From positions 1 through 47,760 of IMG/VR virus record IMGVR_UViG_3300042879_000940: DNA of 47,760 bases; one strand, 5' to 3'. This document shows positions 10,022 to 19,609 of the stretch, piece after piece. Made by a program: the position numbers and the translations under genes. The notes beneath the pieces are model-generated. The model was not told the DNA's origin. It did not search any database and saw nothing but the letters and a program-made list of their open reading frames with translations. This DNA comes from a virus. Each line of letters starts with the position of its first letter. Positions within the stretch are counted from its first letter, which is position 1.

Positions 10022-13000
10022 TGTTTTATAATGAAGATTTAAAAAAACATTTAGAGACATCTTCTGTAGTTAAAACTAAAAGTGCTGTCATTGCTGAATG
10101 GAATCTGAACTCACCTACCAACATTCTTAAGATTGGTAACTATAGATATAGGCCAACTAGATCAGACTCAGTATATAAAATTATTCCAAGCAACTTTGAT
10201 CCATCAGAAACTAAGGATACATCGATACCATTTTACTATGGTGCTACAGATGCAGATGTAGTTATTGACGGAGGCTTTAAAGATAATGGTGATCCAATAA
10301 CTTTAAAGCCTAATAAAGAAAAATTAAAAATGATTTATTCATTAGAGGATTGCTTTAAGCAATTTAGACCAAGATCAGGAATTAATAAAGCAGTATATTT
10401 GCCAGGAAATTATTTGCATCATCCTAACATTAATATGGCAAACCGCCCTAGATATTATATGCCAGATGTCAAGGACTCTTTTAAATATTGGACATCATTT
10501 AGAACTGAAAATGGTATAGAGTATGGTATATCTCTTTCTAAAAATGGAGAGTTTGCCATTGAAGATACCGCACCATTTATTGTATATAAGGACACTGTAT
10601 CTGCAAATAGAGTTGTTGTTAAAATGCAAACACATGTAGGCAGTGTAGATCTTGGAACTTTTACTTCCGCATCATCATCAATATCTGATCCATTCTACGG
10701 AGACTCCAAAAGGGCAACTCCAGTTAGATGGAAGATCCAGGCTTTAAAAAATAATTCATGGGTTGATCTATTATCTTTTAACCAATCTTCTGTTAGAAAA
10801 GACGGAACGCCTATCATAAAAAGTGACGGGTATGTTGAGTTGGCCTATGGATTAAAGGTTCCACAACCATACAGAGATATATTCGTATATGCAGAAAAGT
10901 ACAGTTCTACAACATTGCTTCCAGAAAAATCTGTTAACGGGTATGCCTATCTAGTATGTACTAATGAAAATGACATAGGTGAATTTCATATCTGGATAGA
11001 TGAAATTAATGACTACAAGGTTTTCACACCACAATACGGTTGGTATTTAGAAGAGTCAGAAGTAGATAGGCTAACAAACTTTGTAACAGATATGACAAAC
11101 CCTACAAAGTATATCAATGCTGGTGGTGCTGAGATTTATAGAGAGTTTGATAATATTAGAGGACTTAGAGTTGTTGTTGATACAATGAACAAGTCAAACT
11201 GTACTTTTGATCTTATCGAAATGTCCCCACGATTAACGGCAGACATAACAGATAAGACTTTAGATTTTTCTGTAAAAAAGAGTGCTTCAGATTTAGGCGT
11301 TAGCGGAATGCCAGTAGGACAACTTTTGGCATCGACTGGGTCTCTTTCTATATTTGATTACGATGATGCTTTTAATGAAAACAATACACAAAGTATAATT
11401 AAAAACTACATTAATAGACATATACAAATTAAGTTTTATGATATTGTTTTTAATGTAGATGGATGGGATTATTATATTCCAGTCAAGACTTTGTATTCAG
11501 ATGGTTTTCCAAAAAGCAATAAGTCAGATCAAACAGTAGAGTTAGAGTTACGAGATTTGTTTTTTTATTTTGAAAACTTAACAGCGCCACAAATTTTAAT
11601 GACAAATGTATCTCTTAGTTCTGCAGTAGCATTCCTATTAGATTCTGTTGGATTTGCAAACTATACCTTTAAAAGAGTGGCAAATGAAACAGAGTTAATA
11701 ATCCCATATTTCTATGTAGAGCCAGACGTTAGCGTTGCAGAAGTTTTAGAGCAATTAGCAATCTCGTCTCAATCAGCAATGTTTTTTGACGAATATAATA
11801 ATTTTGTTATGATGAGCAAAGACTATATAATGCCAACAGCAGATCAAAGACCTATAGATATTTATTTATCTGGAAATGAACCTGACTCAAATTTAAATAT
11901 TCTTCCAAACATTATTGAAATTGCATCCGAAGAAAACCAAGTATTTAATGATGGCAAGATTAATTATTCTGAAAAATATATTCAAAGATCTGTAGGAACT
12001 ATTAAGCAAGCAAGCCTAATTGACATGGATAGAAATTGGATTTATAAACCAGTTCTTTTATGGGAAGTTGCTGGAACAGAAAACACTAAATCTGTTAATA
12101 ATGAAACAGGTATGCAATCTTCATATCTATTAAGTGCTATACCACTGAACTCCAATCTTTCAAATCAAATACCTACAGTTGTAAATAGAGAATTAACAAA
12201 CAACGTTATAGACTTTGGTGAAGGAATTTATTGGATAGCAAGATATAATGGATATTTTTATTCCAATGGGGAAATAATTAAATATGACGCTGCACAATTT
12301 AATGTTGCTAAGTTCGGTAACGTTTGGATTAGCAGCGCCCAAGAGTATGAATATTATTTTTCACAGTTACCGTTTAACGGAAAGATGTACCCAACTGGAC
12401 TTGTAAGAATATATACTGAGCCTAACTATGAAGAAGTTAACGGAGTATTAAAATTAAAAAATGGAGCAGTCGCTAAACATGGAAGAGGGCAGTTTGGAAC
12501 TTCTATTGAAGAACATTATGCAGGACTAAACTCGTACTGGAGAGATGACGCAAACGTTAGAGGATGCTCCATGCAGTCAAAGTATTTATTTGAAGACAAT
12601 ACTCAAGCACCAAATACTGTCGAGGGTGCTGCTGGGATTAGTAATGAACTTGCCAAAAAAGCAACAAGAAACGGAATTATAAGAAATTTCATGTCTGCTA
12701 CTTTTAATGCTGAGTCAGATGTAAATACTTTTACAACGCCAAAATCTGGAACTATTCAATCCTCTGCTTTTGTTATGCAAGGGCCATCGATACCAGTAAC
12801 AGGAAAGCCAAGAGATTTTATTTCATATGTCTATAAGCCACTTAACAGTAAATTTAAACATTTTGGAACTAGAATGAGAATTGTAGGAAAGATAGAAAAT
12901 AATGCAAGCCGTGGGCAAACAGCAAACGGCAGCACAAATTATTACACTGTGCCAGGACTAACTCCAGACAGAGACATAACTATTTCTGGGGGTGGTGGAG

Positions 13001-14274
13001 GACTTGCCATAATGGTAAATCCAGAAACAAATAATGGATACTATTTAGAGTTAAGTGCGCTTGGAAGTTCTAACATATCTACTCTTGAAAAACAGAATGT
13101 ACACAATGTTATATTCTACAAAATTAAAAAAGACTCTGCTTCTTCTGATGCTATACCAGTAAAAATCTGGGAGGGTTTAGGAAATATTATTGTAGATGAT
13201 GGTAAGTTTACTGGTCAATATAGAATGGCGTCTGAGCAAAATGTAACAGTTTATGATATTGGAATTGAGTATGAGGCTTTAGGAAATGCAAGAGTTTTTC
13301 ATTTATACATGAACGGATCATTGCTGACAACAGTTGTAGACCAAGACCCACTTCCAGTATATAATAATATGGCACTTTTTGTTCGTGGCTCATCAAGAGT
13401 AATGTTTGAAAATATATATGCACTGTCAAATAACTATAGCCAAAATGCTGTGTTTGCTTTGGATACACCAGTTAATAATATTTTTGATGATGAGATTAAT
13501 GCTACAGAATCATTTAGAAAGTACGCCATGAGCGGTATTATTCAGGGAACATATTTGTCTGGAATCAGTAGTTCAGATCCTAAGAAGTACAGTATTTATT
13601 TTGAAGAGTTTGGAACTATCATGCGTGAGGCTGCCACATTTAATATTAGATATGATAAAGCCTATCCAGCACTTTATGCAAAGATGTCTCCAACGTTTAA
13701 CAAGATAAAGGGATACACGGTTTCTGGATTTAGAGCGGGTTCTTACGGTGCAGAGTTTATGATATTTAATGCTACAGACACTGCGTTAAGTTTAGATGAA
13801 ACAACTGGAAACTATTTAAGAATTCAAGGAGTGACCTTTACTCAAGAATCTAATGGAGAGTTAACGGTAGATGAATACTATTCTAAAAATAGTTCTTTGT
13901 CTGATCCAACTATAGAAGGGTCCAATGTTGTTGTGTCTCCTTTTAAAATAAATAAAGAGTATGAAGATATTAAGTTAAGCAGAATGACTTATGGCAAAAA
14001 AGATTTTTCTATTCAAACTGCATATATTCAAACGCAAGATCAAGCAAATAGTTTAATGAAGTGGCTATTGTCAAAAATAGTCAAACCAAGAAAGTCTATT
14101 GGCGTTAAGATTTTTGCTAATTCTACAATTCAATTAGGCGATATTGTTTCTGTAAAATACACAAAAGATAATATTCAAAAAATTACAAATGACAGATACG
14201 TTGTATACTATATTGAATATAGTAAAGGAACAGAAGGTCCAGATATGACAGTATACTTAAGTGAGGTAAAGTAA
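10021..14274 (+). CDS. Large minor tail protein: tail hub/fibre with lectin-like insert
   Basis: This 1417-residue protein probably forms the central hub or main fibre of the tail tip. ATG 10021 is chosen over the upstream TTG at 9988 because it overlaps the preceding stop as TAATG and follows a GGAAGAGG-type ribosome site. The N-terminal third is beta-rich. A segment at about 430-640 recalls baseplate hub proteins, and the C-terminal 110 residues (ending with an IQLGDIVSVKY-type strand and an EGPDMTVYLSEVK tail) are also typical of hub or fibre proteins. Residues about 929-1137 look like a concanavalin/LamG-type beta-sandwich, including HLYMNG and a Phe-Glu-Asn-Ile strand, which suggests carbohydrate binding. 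It is a good candidate for the receptor-binding component. The family call is by pattern only. Confidence 0.7.
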   Translation: MFYNEDLKKHLETSSVVKTKSAVIAEWNLNSPTNILKIGNYRYRPTRSDSVYKIIPSNFDPSETKDTSIPFYYGATDADVVIDGGFKDNGDPITLKPNKEKLKMIYSLEDCFKQFRPRSGINKAVYLPGNYLHHPNINMANRPRYYMPDVKDSFKYWTSFRTENGIEYGISLSKNGEFAIEDTAPFIVYKDTVSANRVVVKMQTHVGSVDLGTFTSASSSISDPFYGDSKRATPVRWKIQALKNNSWVDLLSFNQSSVRKDGTPIIKSDGYVELAYGLKVPQPYRDIFVYAEKYSSTTLLPEKSVNGYAYLVCTNENDIGEFHIWIDEINDYKVFTPQYGWYLEESEVDRLTNFVTDMTNPTKYINAGGAEIYREFDNIRGLRVVVDTMNKSNCTFDLIEMSPRLTADITDKTLDFSVKKSASDLGVSGMPVGQLLASTGSLSIFDYDDAFNENNTQSIIKNYINRHIQIKFYDIVFNVDGWDYYIPVKTLYSDGFPKSNKSDQTVELELRDLFFYFENLTAPQILMTNVSLSSAVAFLLDSVGFANYTFKRVANETELIIPYFYVEPDVSVAEVLEQLAISSQSAMFFDEYNNFVMMSKDYIMPTADQRPIDIYLSGNEPDSNLNILPNIIEIASEENQVFNDGKINYSEKYIQRSVGTIKQASLIDMDRNWIYKPVLLWEVAGTENTKSVNNETGMQSSYLLSAIPLNSNLSNQIPTVVNRELTNNVIDFGEGIYWIARYNGYFYSNGEIIKYDAAQFNVAKFGNVWISSAQEYEYYFSQLPFNGKMYPTGLVRIYTEPNYEEVNGVLKLKNGAVAKHGRGQFGTSIEEHYAGLNSYWRDDANVRGCSMQSKYLFEDNTQAPNTVEGAAGISNELAKKATRNGIIRNFMSATFNAESDVNTFTTPKSGTIQSSAFVMQGPSIPVTGKPRDFISYVYKPLNSKFKHFGTRMRIVGKIENNASRGQTANGSTNYYTVPGLTPDRDITISGGGGGLAIMVNPETNNGYYLELSALGSSNISTLEKQNVHNVIFYKIKKDSASSDAIPVKIWEGLGNIIVDDGKFTGQYRMASEQNVTVYDIGIEYEALGNARVFHLYMNGSLLTTVVDQDPLPVYNNMALFVRGSSRVMFENIYALSNNYSQNAVFALDTPVNNIFDDEINATESFRKYAMSGIIQGTYLSGISSSDPKKYSIYFEEFGTIMREAATFNIRYDKAYPALYAKMSPTFNKIKGYTVSGFRAGSYGAEFMIFNATDTALSLDETTGNYLRIQGVTFTQESNGELTVDEYYSKNSSLSDPTIEGSNVVVSPFKINKEYEDIKLSRMTYGKKDFSIQTAYIQTQDQANSLMKWLLSKIVKPRKSIGVKIFANSTIQLGDIVSVKYTKDNIQKITNDRYVVYYIEYSKGTEGPDMTVYLSEVK

Positions 14275-14804
14275 TGGCAACTAATTCAACTCCACAAATT
14301 CCACAGTCCAGCCCAAGTATTGCTAGACCACTGGCAGTTAAGCCAGCAACACCAGATTTAATAATTACTCCACCTGACACTGTTCCTATTGAGATAATGA
14401 CTGATTTAATATTTGAGGATATAGGTGGTCATGAAATCATTACCATATCTAGAAGTGATTTAATTAATGGAGAAAACGTAGTTTATAGTCCTATTAAAAA
14501 TCTAAGTTCTATATTTTTTCAATATAACCCTCAAAATATTCTTGCATTACAAAAAACGGCAGATTCATATTTTAAAAATTTTCCAATTAAACTTAGCGAC
14601 AGAATCCCAGAATGTGGTACGGGATATACGCTTGACACCGTTGATCCTACGAAGCAGATAGAAAACTGTAAAATAGTATATACAGATCCAAGAACTGGGG
14701 ATATCGTAATCAACGTTATTAATATGGGTAAAGAAGAGCAGGTAGAGGTTCAAATCCTTCAGCAGGGGATTGTTCTTAGTGATACAATATACGAGGTGGA
14801 ATAA
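14274..14804 (+). CDS. Tail-associated structural protein, unknown
   Basis: A 176-residue protein that I do not recognise. The N-terminal 45 residues are Pro/Ala/Thr-rich and probably extended; the remainder is a compact mixed alpha/beta domain with two or three cysteines and many Ile/Val strands. The start overlaps the previous stop by one base (TAATG), and the next gene starts two bases after its stop. That places it in the tail-tip operon, so it is probably a baseplate or fibre-attachment component. No enzymatic motif is visible. Confidence 0.55.
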   Translation: MATNSTPQIPQSSPSIARPLAVKPATPDLIITPPDTVPIEIMTDLIFEDIGGHEIITISRSDLINGENVVYSPIKNLSSIFFQYNPQNILALQKTADSYFKNFPIKLSDRIPECGTGYTLDTVDPTKQIENCKIVYTDPRTGDIVINVINMGKEEQVEVQILQQGIVLSDTIYEVE

Positions 14805-14806
14805 CT

Positions 14807-15964
14807 ATGATAACTAATAATGGAAAAAATATAATTGCTAAATACCTTGTGGGTCAGTCCCCAGCGTATGCTTCCTATATTGCCGTGGGCTGTGGAGCAA
14901 AGCCATTAGATCCAGACCCAGAAGTTCCATTTGGAGATTATTCTAACCAAACCTCACTGGACTTTGAAATGTTTCGTGTTCCAATTACATCTAGAGGATA
15001 TATAAAGGATGACGATGGAACTGCTAAAGTTGTACTTACAGCAGAACTTCCAACAGAAGAAAGATATGAGATTTCTGAAATTGGAGTTTATTCTGCGGGT
15101 GCAAATCCAACTGCTGGTGCTTATGATAGCAAAACATTATTTTCATTTTCTGAGTCAGAAGGTTGGGAATATAATAATCAAATTGCATTAATACCAAAAT
15201 ATGAACCACTAGATTCCACTGGCTCTAGCGGAGAAATACATATTAAAGACAATGGTTCAGACCTGATGGCATTTACTACAAATGCAAATAATAGAATCTT
15301 TACAAACCCTGAAAGAGTTGAGCGGTATGAAAGATGTAGATTTTTAAATAATATTGTAATTACAAATGGGTCAATGTCAAATCTATCAACAGAAATGGTA
15401 GGTGGGGTAAAAAGACTTAAGGCAAACACTGGAAGCAATTATGTAGGTCTAACTGGAACAGCATTAAACTTAAGTAAAAATGCTCCTACGGATGAAATAA
15501 GACTTGCCTTTTCAGTTGTAAATAAAAATGCAAATAATGTTTCACCAATTAATCCAGACAAGGTGTATATATTAATTGAGTTTTCAGACACAGATGTTTA
15601 TGGAGAAGGTCAGTGGGCAAGGTTTGAGGCAATCATAGAAGACTACGATTTTGCAACTAATAGATATATTGTTAGTACTAAACAATTACAAGAACTAAGA
15701 AAAAGCAGCACGGGATTTAACTGGGACTCTGTAAACACTATAAAGGTTTACACCTCAGTGTTTATTGAAAACGATGTTCTTTCTGATGACTTTTATATTT
15801 GTTTAGATGCTGTTAGACTAGAAAATGTTACATCGATAAATCCTTTGTATGGTTTGGTTGGGTACTCTGTAATTAAAAACATAGACGCTGCAACTGTGAT
15901 TAAAGAATCAAACACAACAAGTTATATTGAATTTAGATTTGGGATGAATATTAATAATGGCTGA
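14807..15964 (+). CDS. Tail fibre / baseplate protein
   Basis: A 385-residue protein. The N-terminal 130 residues (conserved-looking YIAVGCGA segment, Phe-Arg-Val-Pro-Ile strand, then YEISEIGVYS) resemble the attachment domain of phage tail fibres that dock on a baseplate. Residues about 160-385 are a beta-rich module that could be a jelly-roll or lectin-like domain. The next gene overlaps its end by eight bases. Together with the preceding large fibre it may decide host range. The fibre call rests on the N-terminal pattern and on context. Confidence 0.6.
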   Translation: MITNNGKNIIAKYLVGQSPAYASYIAVGCGAKPLDPDPEVPFGDYSNQTSLDFEMFRVPITSRGYIKDDDGTAKVVLTAELPTEERYEISEIGVYSAGANPTAGAYDSKTLFSFSESEGWEYNNQIALIPKYEPLDSTGSSGEIHIKDNGSDLMAFTTNANNRIFTNPERVERYERCRFLNNIVITNGSMSNLSTEMVGGVKRLKANTGSNYVGLTGTALNLSKNAPTDEIRLAFSVVNKNANNVSPINPDKVYILIEFSDTDVYGEGQWARFEAIIEDYDFATNRYIVSTKQLQELRKSSTGFNWDSVNTIKVYTSVFIENDVLSDDFYICLDAVRLENVTSINPLYGLVGYSVIKNIDAATVIKESNTTSYIEFRFGMNINNG

Positions 15965-16379
15965 TCAAGGTGTTAAAAAAATAATTATTCCAAGATCATC
16001 TCTGCCACCAGCAGGCAAGGATGGAGAATACCTGGTTCGCTATAGAATAGCGTCACAAGATAAAAACAGATACTCCCACTGGTCTTTAATTCATAAAGTT
16101 ATTGGAAAAAGCCTACAGCCAGTGAGTGGCAGAATTGAGAGGGTTAACTCTATCATTGTAGTTGCCTGGGACTCTGTACCAAATATATTATCTTATGATA
16201 TATTTACAAAATATAATAATGAAACAGAATATACATACCATGGAACCGCTACTTCAAATAACTATTCTATTATTAGTCAGGGTGGAACCAGTATCGATAT
16301 AGCGGTACAAATAGGCGGTATATTCAAAGAACGAAGAGATAGTAATACTATCTATACTGGAACTTTAAGTTTGGTATAA
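15957..16379 (+). CDS. Small tail protein with fibronectin-III-like fold
   Basis: A 140-residue protein. From about residue 10 it shows the rhythm of fibronectin type III domains: a Pro-rich entry, YLVRYRIASQD, SHWSLIHKV, then an AWDSV-type strand and SYDIFTKYN, consistent with one domain and part of a second. Such domains are common on phage tail and capsid proteins, where they bind sugars weakly. It overlaps the preceding fibre gene by eight bases. The C-terminus ends at the start of a probable -10 element for the next gene. Confidence 0.6.
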   Translation: MADQGVKKIIIPRSSLPPAGKDGEYLVRYRIASQDKNRYSHWSLIHKVIGKSLQPVSGRIERVNSIIVVAWDSVPNILSYDIFTKYNNETEYTYHGTATSNNYSIISQGGTSIDIAVQIGGIFKERRDSNTIYTGTLSLV

Positions 16380-16380
16380 T
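16372..16380 (+). promoter_or_regulatory. Extended -10 element (TGg-TATAAT) before gene at 16396
   Basis: An extended -10 box overlaps the stop of the preceding gene, and no good -35 is visible. It is followed after 15 bases by ATG 16396, with a near-perfect AGGAGG ribosome site in between. It could start a transcript for the last fibre gene and the genes behind it. Confidence 0.4.
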
Positions 16381-16395
16381 TATACAGGAGGAAAC

Positions 16396-16839
16396 ATGGC
16401 ACAAATATCACCACCAGAACGAGGACAGCCTTTAGACGTAAACTATATTTATAGTATAGTTAATGCAGTAAATGAGTTGTCTAAGCAAATATCACCATCA
16501 TCTTCAAAGTATGTAACGATTGATATCCCAGGAGATGGGCCAAGATCTGTTAAGGCTTCTGAGGCAAGAATTATTGGAACAGAAAAAGTGGTTGTAACTA
16601 ACTCATCAAAAAATATTGGCGATGAGGAAACTTTTGAGTATGTGTTTCCAGCAGAGTTTAAATTTAAACCAGTAGCAACTGCTACTCCAGTCAACATAGG
16701 TCAGACCAATGCTGGAGAAAATGTAACCGTAGTTTTAAAAAGTGTAGGAACTTCACGTGTGGAGGGCCTAGTTCGATTTAATGAAACTGGAAACTTATCT
16801 GTATCCGTAAACATATTGGTCGTCGGCATACCTCTTTAA
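16396..16839 (+). CDS. Putative tail fibre tip / structural protein
   Basis: A 147-residue protein with the strongest ribosome site in the tail module (CAGGAGGAAAC just upstream), which suggests high expression. Residues 1-40 form a helix with QPLDVNYIYSIVNAVNELSKQ, like the coiled N-terminal shaft of trimeric fibres. The remainder is beta-rich, with alternating Val/Thr strands ending in a NILVVGIPL strand. It probably forms a trimeric fibre or tip protein, but I cannot place it in a named family. Its stop overlaps the next ATG (TAATG). Confidence 0.5.
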   Translation: MAQISPPERGQPLDVNYIYSIVNAVNELSKQISPSSSKYVTIDIPGDGPRSVKASEARIIGTEKVVVTNSSKNIGDEETFEYVFPAEFKFKPVATATPVNIGQTNAGENVTVVLKSVGTSRVEGLVRFNETGNLSVSVNILVVGIPL

Positions 16840-17030
16840 TGATAAGTTGTAAGAAATGTTTTCGCAAAATGTTAATAGACAGGGTATACAACTCAGTCTC
16901 ACATTTAGAGATATACTGTTTGGCTTGTGGATCAAGAAGATTTTTCCATCCGCCATCTGATTCAGAGGAAGGTCGATGGCTACTAAAAAAGGAAATAGAA
17001 CGAGCCAAGAGTACAATGGCGCTCCTGTAA
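16839..17030 (+). CDS. Small zinc-ribbon-like protein
   Basis: A 63-residue protein with two paired-cysteine knuckles (CKKC near residue 4 and CLAC near 27) followed by a short charged helix. This would make one zinc ribbon, a fold used for nucleic acid or protein contact. It starts in TAATG overlap with the fibre gene, and its last 55 bases overlap the next gene in another frame, a long but not unusual overlap for this genome. The function is unknown. Confidence 0.55.
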   Translation: MISCKKCFRKMLIDRVYNSVSHLEIYCLACGSRRFFHPPSDSEEGRWLLKKEIERAKSTMALL

Positions 17031-17518
17031 TACCTGGGAATAAAAAAGTTTGGTTTTTAAATAAAGATCTTGTTAGGATTGTGCATTATAACAGATCAAA
17101 CGGCATTATGTCAATATACAATATTAACAAAGATAGATTAGAAAGTTGTTTGATTAATGATTTTAAAACTAAAAGAGAACGTGCTTACACTGTAGGAGAG
17201 ACTGCTGATCTTGTTAATAGGCATAAAAAGTATATGCCATCATTAATGAAGCGTGGAATTATTCCATTTCCAACAGGATCACAAAAAGGTGGTGAGCGTG
17301 GATGGCAGGTAAGATCTTATTATTCAGAATCGCAAGTAAGAGAGATTCGTGATATACTGGCTACATACCATATTGGTAGACCAAGAAAAGATAACTTAAT
17401 AACAAACGATATCACACCAACAAAGGCTGAGTTGACTCGCAGGATGGGTGATGGTATACTTACATATACGAAGACTGAAGACGGTAGATTTATACCAATT
17501 TGGTCTGAATCAATATAA
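16976..17518 (+). CDS. MerR-like helix-turn-helix DNA-binding protein
   Basis: A 180-residue basic protein. Residues about 65-115 contain the pattern of a MerR/excisionase-type winged helix: YTVGETADLVNRH, a second helix around YMPSLMKRGIIPFP, a GWQVRSYYS wing and a final SQVREIRDIL helix. The C-terminal half has Lys/Arg patches and a second short helix pair. The ATG has an AGGAAGG ribosome site about five bases upstream. Sitting between tail and replication genes, it could regulate the early-late switch or have a role in replication. No dimerisation or effector domain is visible. Confidence 0.6.
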   Translation: MATKKGNRTSQEYNGAPVIPGNKKVWFLNKDLVRIVHYNRSNGIMSIYNINKDRLESCLINDFKTKRERAYTVGETADLVNRHKKYMPSLMKRGIIPFPTGSQKGGERGWQVRSYYSESQVREIRDILATYHIGRPRKDNLITNDITPTKAELTRRMGDGILTYTKTEDGRFIPIWSESI

Positions 17519-17532
17519 CAGAAGGGTATGAA

Positions 17533-17745
17533 ATGGAAAACGAAGATACAAAAGTATCAGTAACAATTGGATATACACTAAACCTTGGAAACTTTCAATC
17601 ACTAAGACTTGATCTTGGTGTTGTTGATTCAAGACGTAATGGAGAAACTCCAGACCAGGCTTTTGAGCGTGTGTATAAATTTGTTGAAGATAAACTAGCA
17701 GCAAAGATAGCAGAAGCAAAGGTTGAACTAGAAGAAAGCAACTAG
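17533..17745 (+). CDS. Conserved small phage protein, unknown
   Basis: A 70-residue acidic protein with a compact beta strand pair (VSVTIGYTLNLGNFQSLRLDLG) and a C-terminal amphipathic helix rich in Glu, Lys and Ala. The layout resembles a small protein family found beside phage replication genes, but I cannot give a function. It has an AGAAGGG ribosome site and is followed after one base by the next gene. Confidence 0.5.
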   Translation: MENEDTKVSVTIGYTLNLGNFQSLRLDLGVVDSRRNGETPDQAFERVYKFVEDKLAAKIAEAKVELEESN

Positions 17746-17746
17746 T

Positions 17747-18055
17747 ATGACCGACAAGCAGAGTAAGTGGGCATTGCTTAGTCGTTTTGACAAGCACTAT
17801 AAGTTTAAGATGGGGCATGCTCCAACACATAATAAGTGGAAAGAGCAGAAGTCAGCAGAAGTTCTTGTTGAGTCCTATACCCTAGAAACTTGCTATGCTT
17901 TGCTAGAATACTATTTTGAAGTTACAGATAATCCTACTTGGAATCATTTCTCGTACATTGCAGATGATATACTAAAAGCAAAGACTATAGAAGAAAAAGA
18001 CTTACATGATCGTGAACAACGTAAACAATTAGCAAAGGAGTGGTTGAGTGAATAA
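17747..18055 (+). CDS. Putative helicase-associated protein upstream of DnaB
   Basis: A 102-residue, mostly helical, charged protein ending eight bases inside the helicase gene. A segment with CYALLEYYFEV and the neighbouring PTWNHFSYIADDIL is conserved-looking, and a short gene at this position is often a helicase partner or loader in phages. There is no P-loop, so it would not be an ATP-driven loader. The partner role is inferred only from position. Confidence 0.45.
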   Translation: MTDKQSKWALLSRFDKHYKFKMGHAPTHNKWKEQKSAEVLVESYTLETCYALLEYYFEVTDNPTWNHFSYIADDILKAKTIEEKDLHDREQRKQLAKEWLSE

Positions 18056-19274
18056 TACAGAGTCTAAACTAATCTCAGCCGTTCTTCAAGACAAGCAAGC
18101 GCATGTTTTGTTGCAGGCAAATGTAGAGAATATACTAACCACACACCTAGATGTATGGCAGTTTATTAGAAAGTATTATGAGGGGAATGGCACAGTTCCT
18201 CCAGCAGACCTAGTTGTTGAAAAGTTTAGGGACTTTGATCCAGTTAGTGGTGTTGGTTCTACAAAGCATCACCTTGAAGAATTACAGTCAGAGTATTTAA
18301 CAAATAGTTTAAAAGATATTATTAGATCTGCTGCTACTGACGTGCAGGGTGGCTTAGGATTAGATGCCCTTGAATCTCTTATAACTAAAACAGCAGAACT
18401 TAGAAAAAATACAGCAGCCATTCGTGATATCGATGTTACAGATTTAGATTCTGCAGTTGCATATTTTGAAAATCTAAAGAAGCAGCAGGAGTCTGGAGCG
18501 CTTGGTATTAAAACAGGATTGCCAGGTTTTGATAATTATTTACCTTCAGGAATTATGCCAGGGCAACTAGGAGTCTTCCTTGCATACCCAGGTATTGGAA
18601 AGTCTTGGTTGTCTCTCTACTTTGCCGTCCAGGCTTGGAAGCAGGGTCGTAGCCCTATGATTATCAGCCTTGAAATGTCTGAGGTCGAAGTTCGTAACCG
18701 TGTATTTGCAATTATGGGAGAGGGACTTTGGTCACACAGAAAGTTAAGTTCTGGCAATATTGAAATGGATATGCTTAAGTCTTGGCACACAAAAACTGTT
18801 CAGGGTAGACCAGAGTTCCATATCATATCAAACGACACTGGTGGAGATATTAATCCAATGGTACTTCGTGGAAAAATTGATCAGTACAAACCAGACTTTG
18901 TAATTGTTGACTATTTACAATTAATGTCACCAAACCAAAAATCTGACAACGAAACAGTTCGAATGAAAAACCTTTCTCGTGAATTAAAACTAATGGCTAT
19001 TTCGGAAGAGGTTCCAATCATTGCTATATCTTCTGCCACACCAGATGATGTTACTAAACTTGAGACAGTGCCAACTCTTGGTCAAACTGCATGGTCAAGA
19101 CAGATTGCTTATGATGCTGACTGGGTTCTAGCATTAGGTCGAGGGGCTAATAGTGATATTATTGAGTGTGTATTTAGAAAGAACCGTAATGGTTTTATGG
19201 GTGAGTTCTTAGTTCAGGCGGACTTTGATAAGGGATATTACAGGTATAAGGATTATGAAGATAAGTCAGTATAA
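18048..19274 (+). CDS. dnaB: DnaB-type replicative DNA helicase
   Basis: This 408-residue protein unwinds the fork as a hexameric RecA-fold ATPase. The start is GTG 18048, with AAAGGAG seven bases upstream. Residues 1-120 are a helical N-terminal domain. The ATPase core shows a Walker A of AYPGIGKS type (Lys185), a GRSPMIISLEMS segment with the DnaB H1a Glu, and a Walker B with Asp288 in FVIVDYLQLM. A sensor-like Ser-Ser-Ala and an RKNRNG near the C-terminus are also present. It is slightly shorter than bacterial DnaB (about 450-470). Neighbouring primase, SSB and polymerase genes make a complete-looking replisome apart from a clamp, which I did not see. Confidence 0.93.
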   Translation: MNNTESKLISAVLQDKQAHVLLQANVENILTTHLDVWQFIRKYYEGNGTVPPADLVVEKFRDFDPVSGVGSTKHHLEELQSEYLTNSLKDIIRSAATDVQGGLGLDALESLITKTAELRKNTAAIRDIDVTDLDSAVAYFENLKKQQESGALGIKTGLPGFDNYLPSGIMPGQLGVFLAYPGIGKSWLSLYFAVQAWKQGRSPMIISLEMSEVEVRNRVFAIMGEGLWSHRKLSSGNIEMDMLKSWHTKTVQGRPEFHIISNDTGGDINPMVLRGKIDQYKPDFVIVDYLQLMSPNQKSDNETVRMKNLSRELKLMAISEEVPIIAISSATPDDVTKLETVPTLGQTAWSRQIAYDADWVLALGRGANSDIIECVFRKNRNGFMGEFLVQADFDKGYYRYKDYEDKSV

Positions 19275-19275
19275 T
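19270..19275 (+). promoter_or_regulatory. -10 box (TATAAT) seven bases before ATG 19283
   Basis: A consensus -10 overlaps the end of the helicase gene. The distance to ATG 19283 is seven bases, so a transcript starting there would begin at or beside the start codon (leaderless). No clear -35 is visible. Confidence 0.4.
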
Positions 19276-19282
19276 ATGCTCC

Positions 19283-19609
19283 ATGGAGACATTTCAGCAC
19301 AAGCCTATAAAAAGGTTTGCTTTGGACGGGGTCATTAATGATGACGCTGCCATATACAGATTACAGCAGGAATATATCAGGCTACTGGTATCAGAGATGC
19401 GATTATCTGGCTATGCTCCAAGAATTGACATCGATCCACAATTTACATTATCATATAACGAAAACAAAAATTATTTTCAATTCCAATTAAGCGTATACGG
19501 AATATATGTAGGGAGAAAGAAATCAGAATGGATACTAGGGATAGACGGAACCAAGCCAGTATATACACAGCAGATCAAATCAAAAGAGTACTCGCAGGAT
19601 CTGGCGTAA
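19283..19609 (+). CDS. Hypothetical protein between helicase and primase
   Basis: A 108-residue protein that I do not recognise. The N-terminal half is helical (YRLQQEYIRLLVSEMRLSGY), followed by a small beta meander (FTLSYNENKNYFQFQLSVYG and WILGIDG). Its last 82 bases overlap the primase start in another frame. No ribosome site is visible, but a TATAAT box seven bases upstream suggests leaderless translation. The location suggests a replication accessory role, without further evidence. Confidence 0.55.
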   Translation: METFQHKPIKRFALDGVINDDAAIYRLQQEYIRLLVSEMRLSGYAPRIDIDPQFTLSYNENKNYFQFQLSVYGIYVGRKKSEWILGIDGTKPVYTQQIKSKEYSQDLA

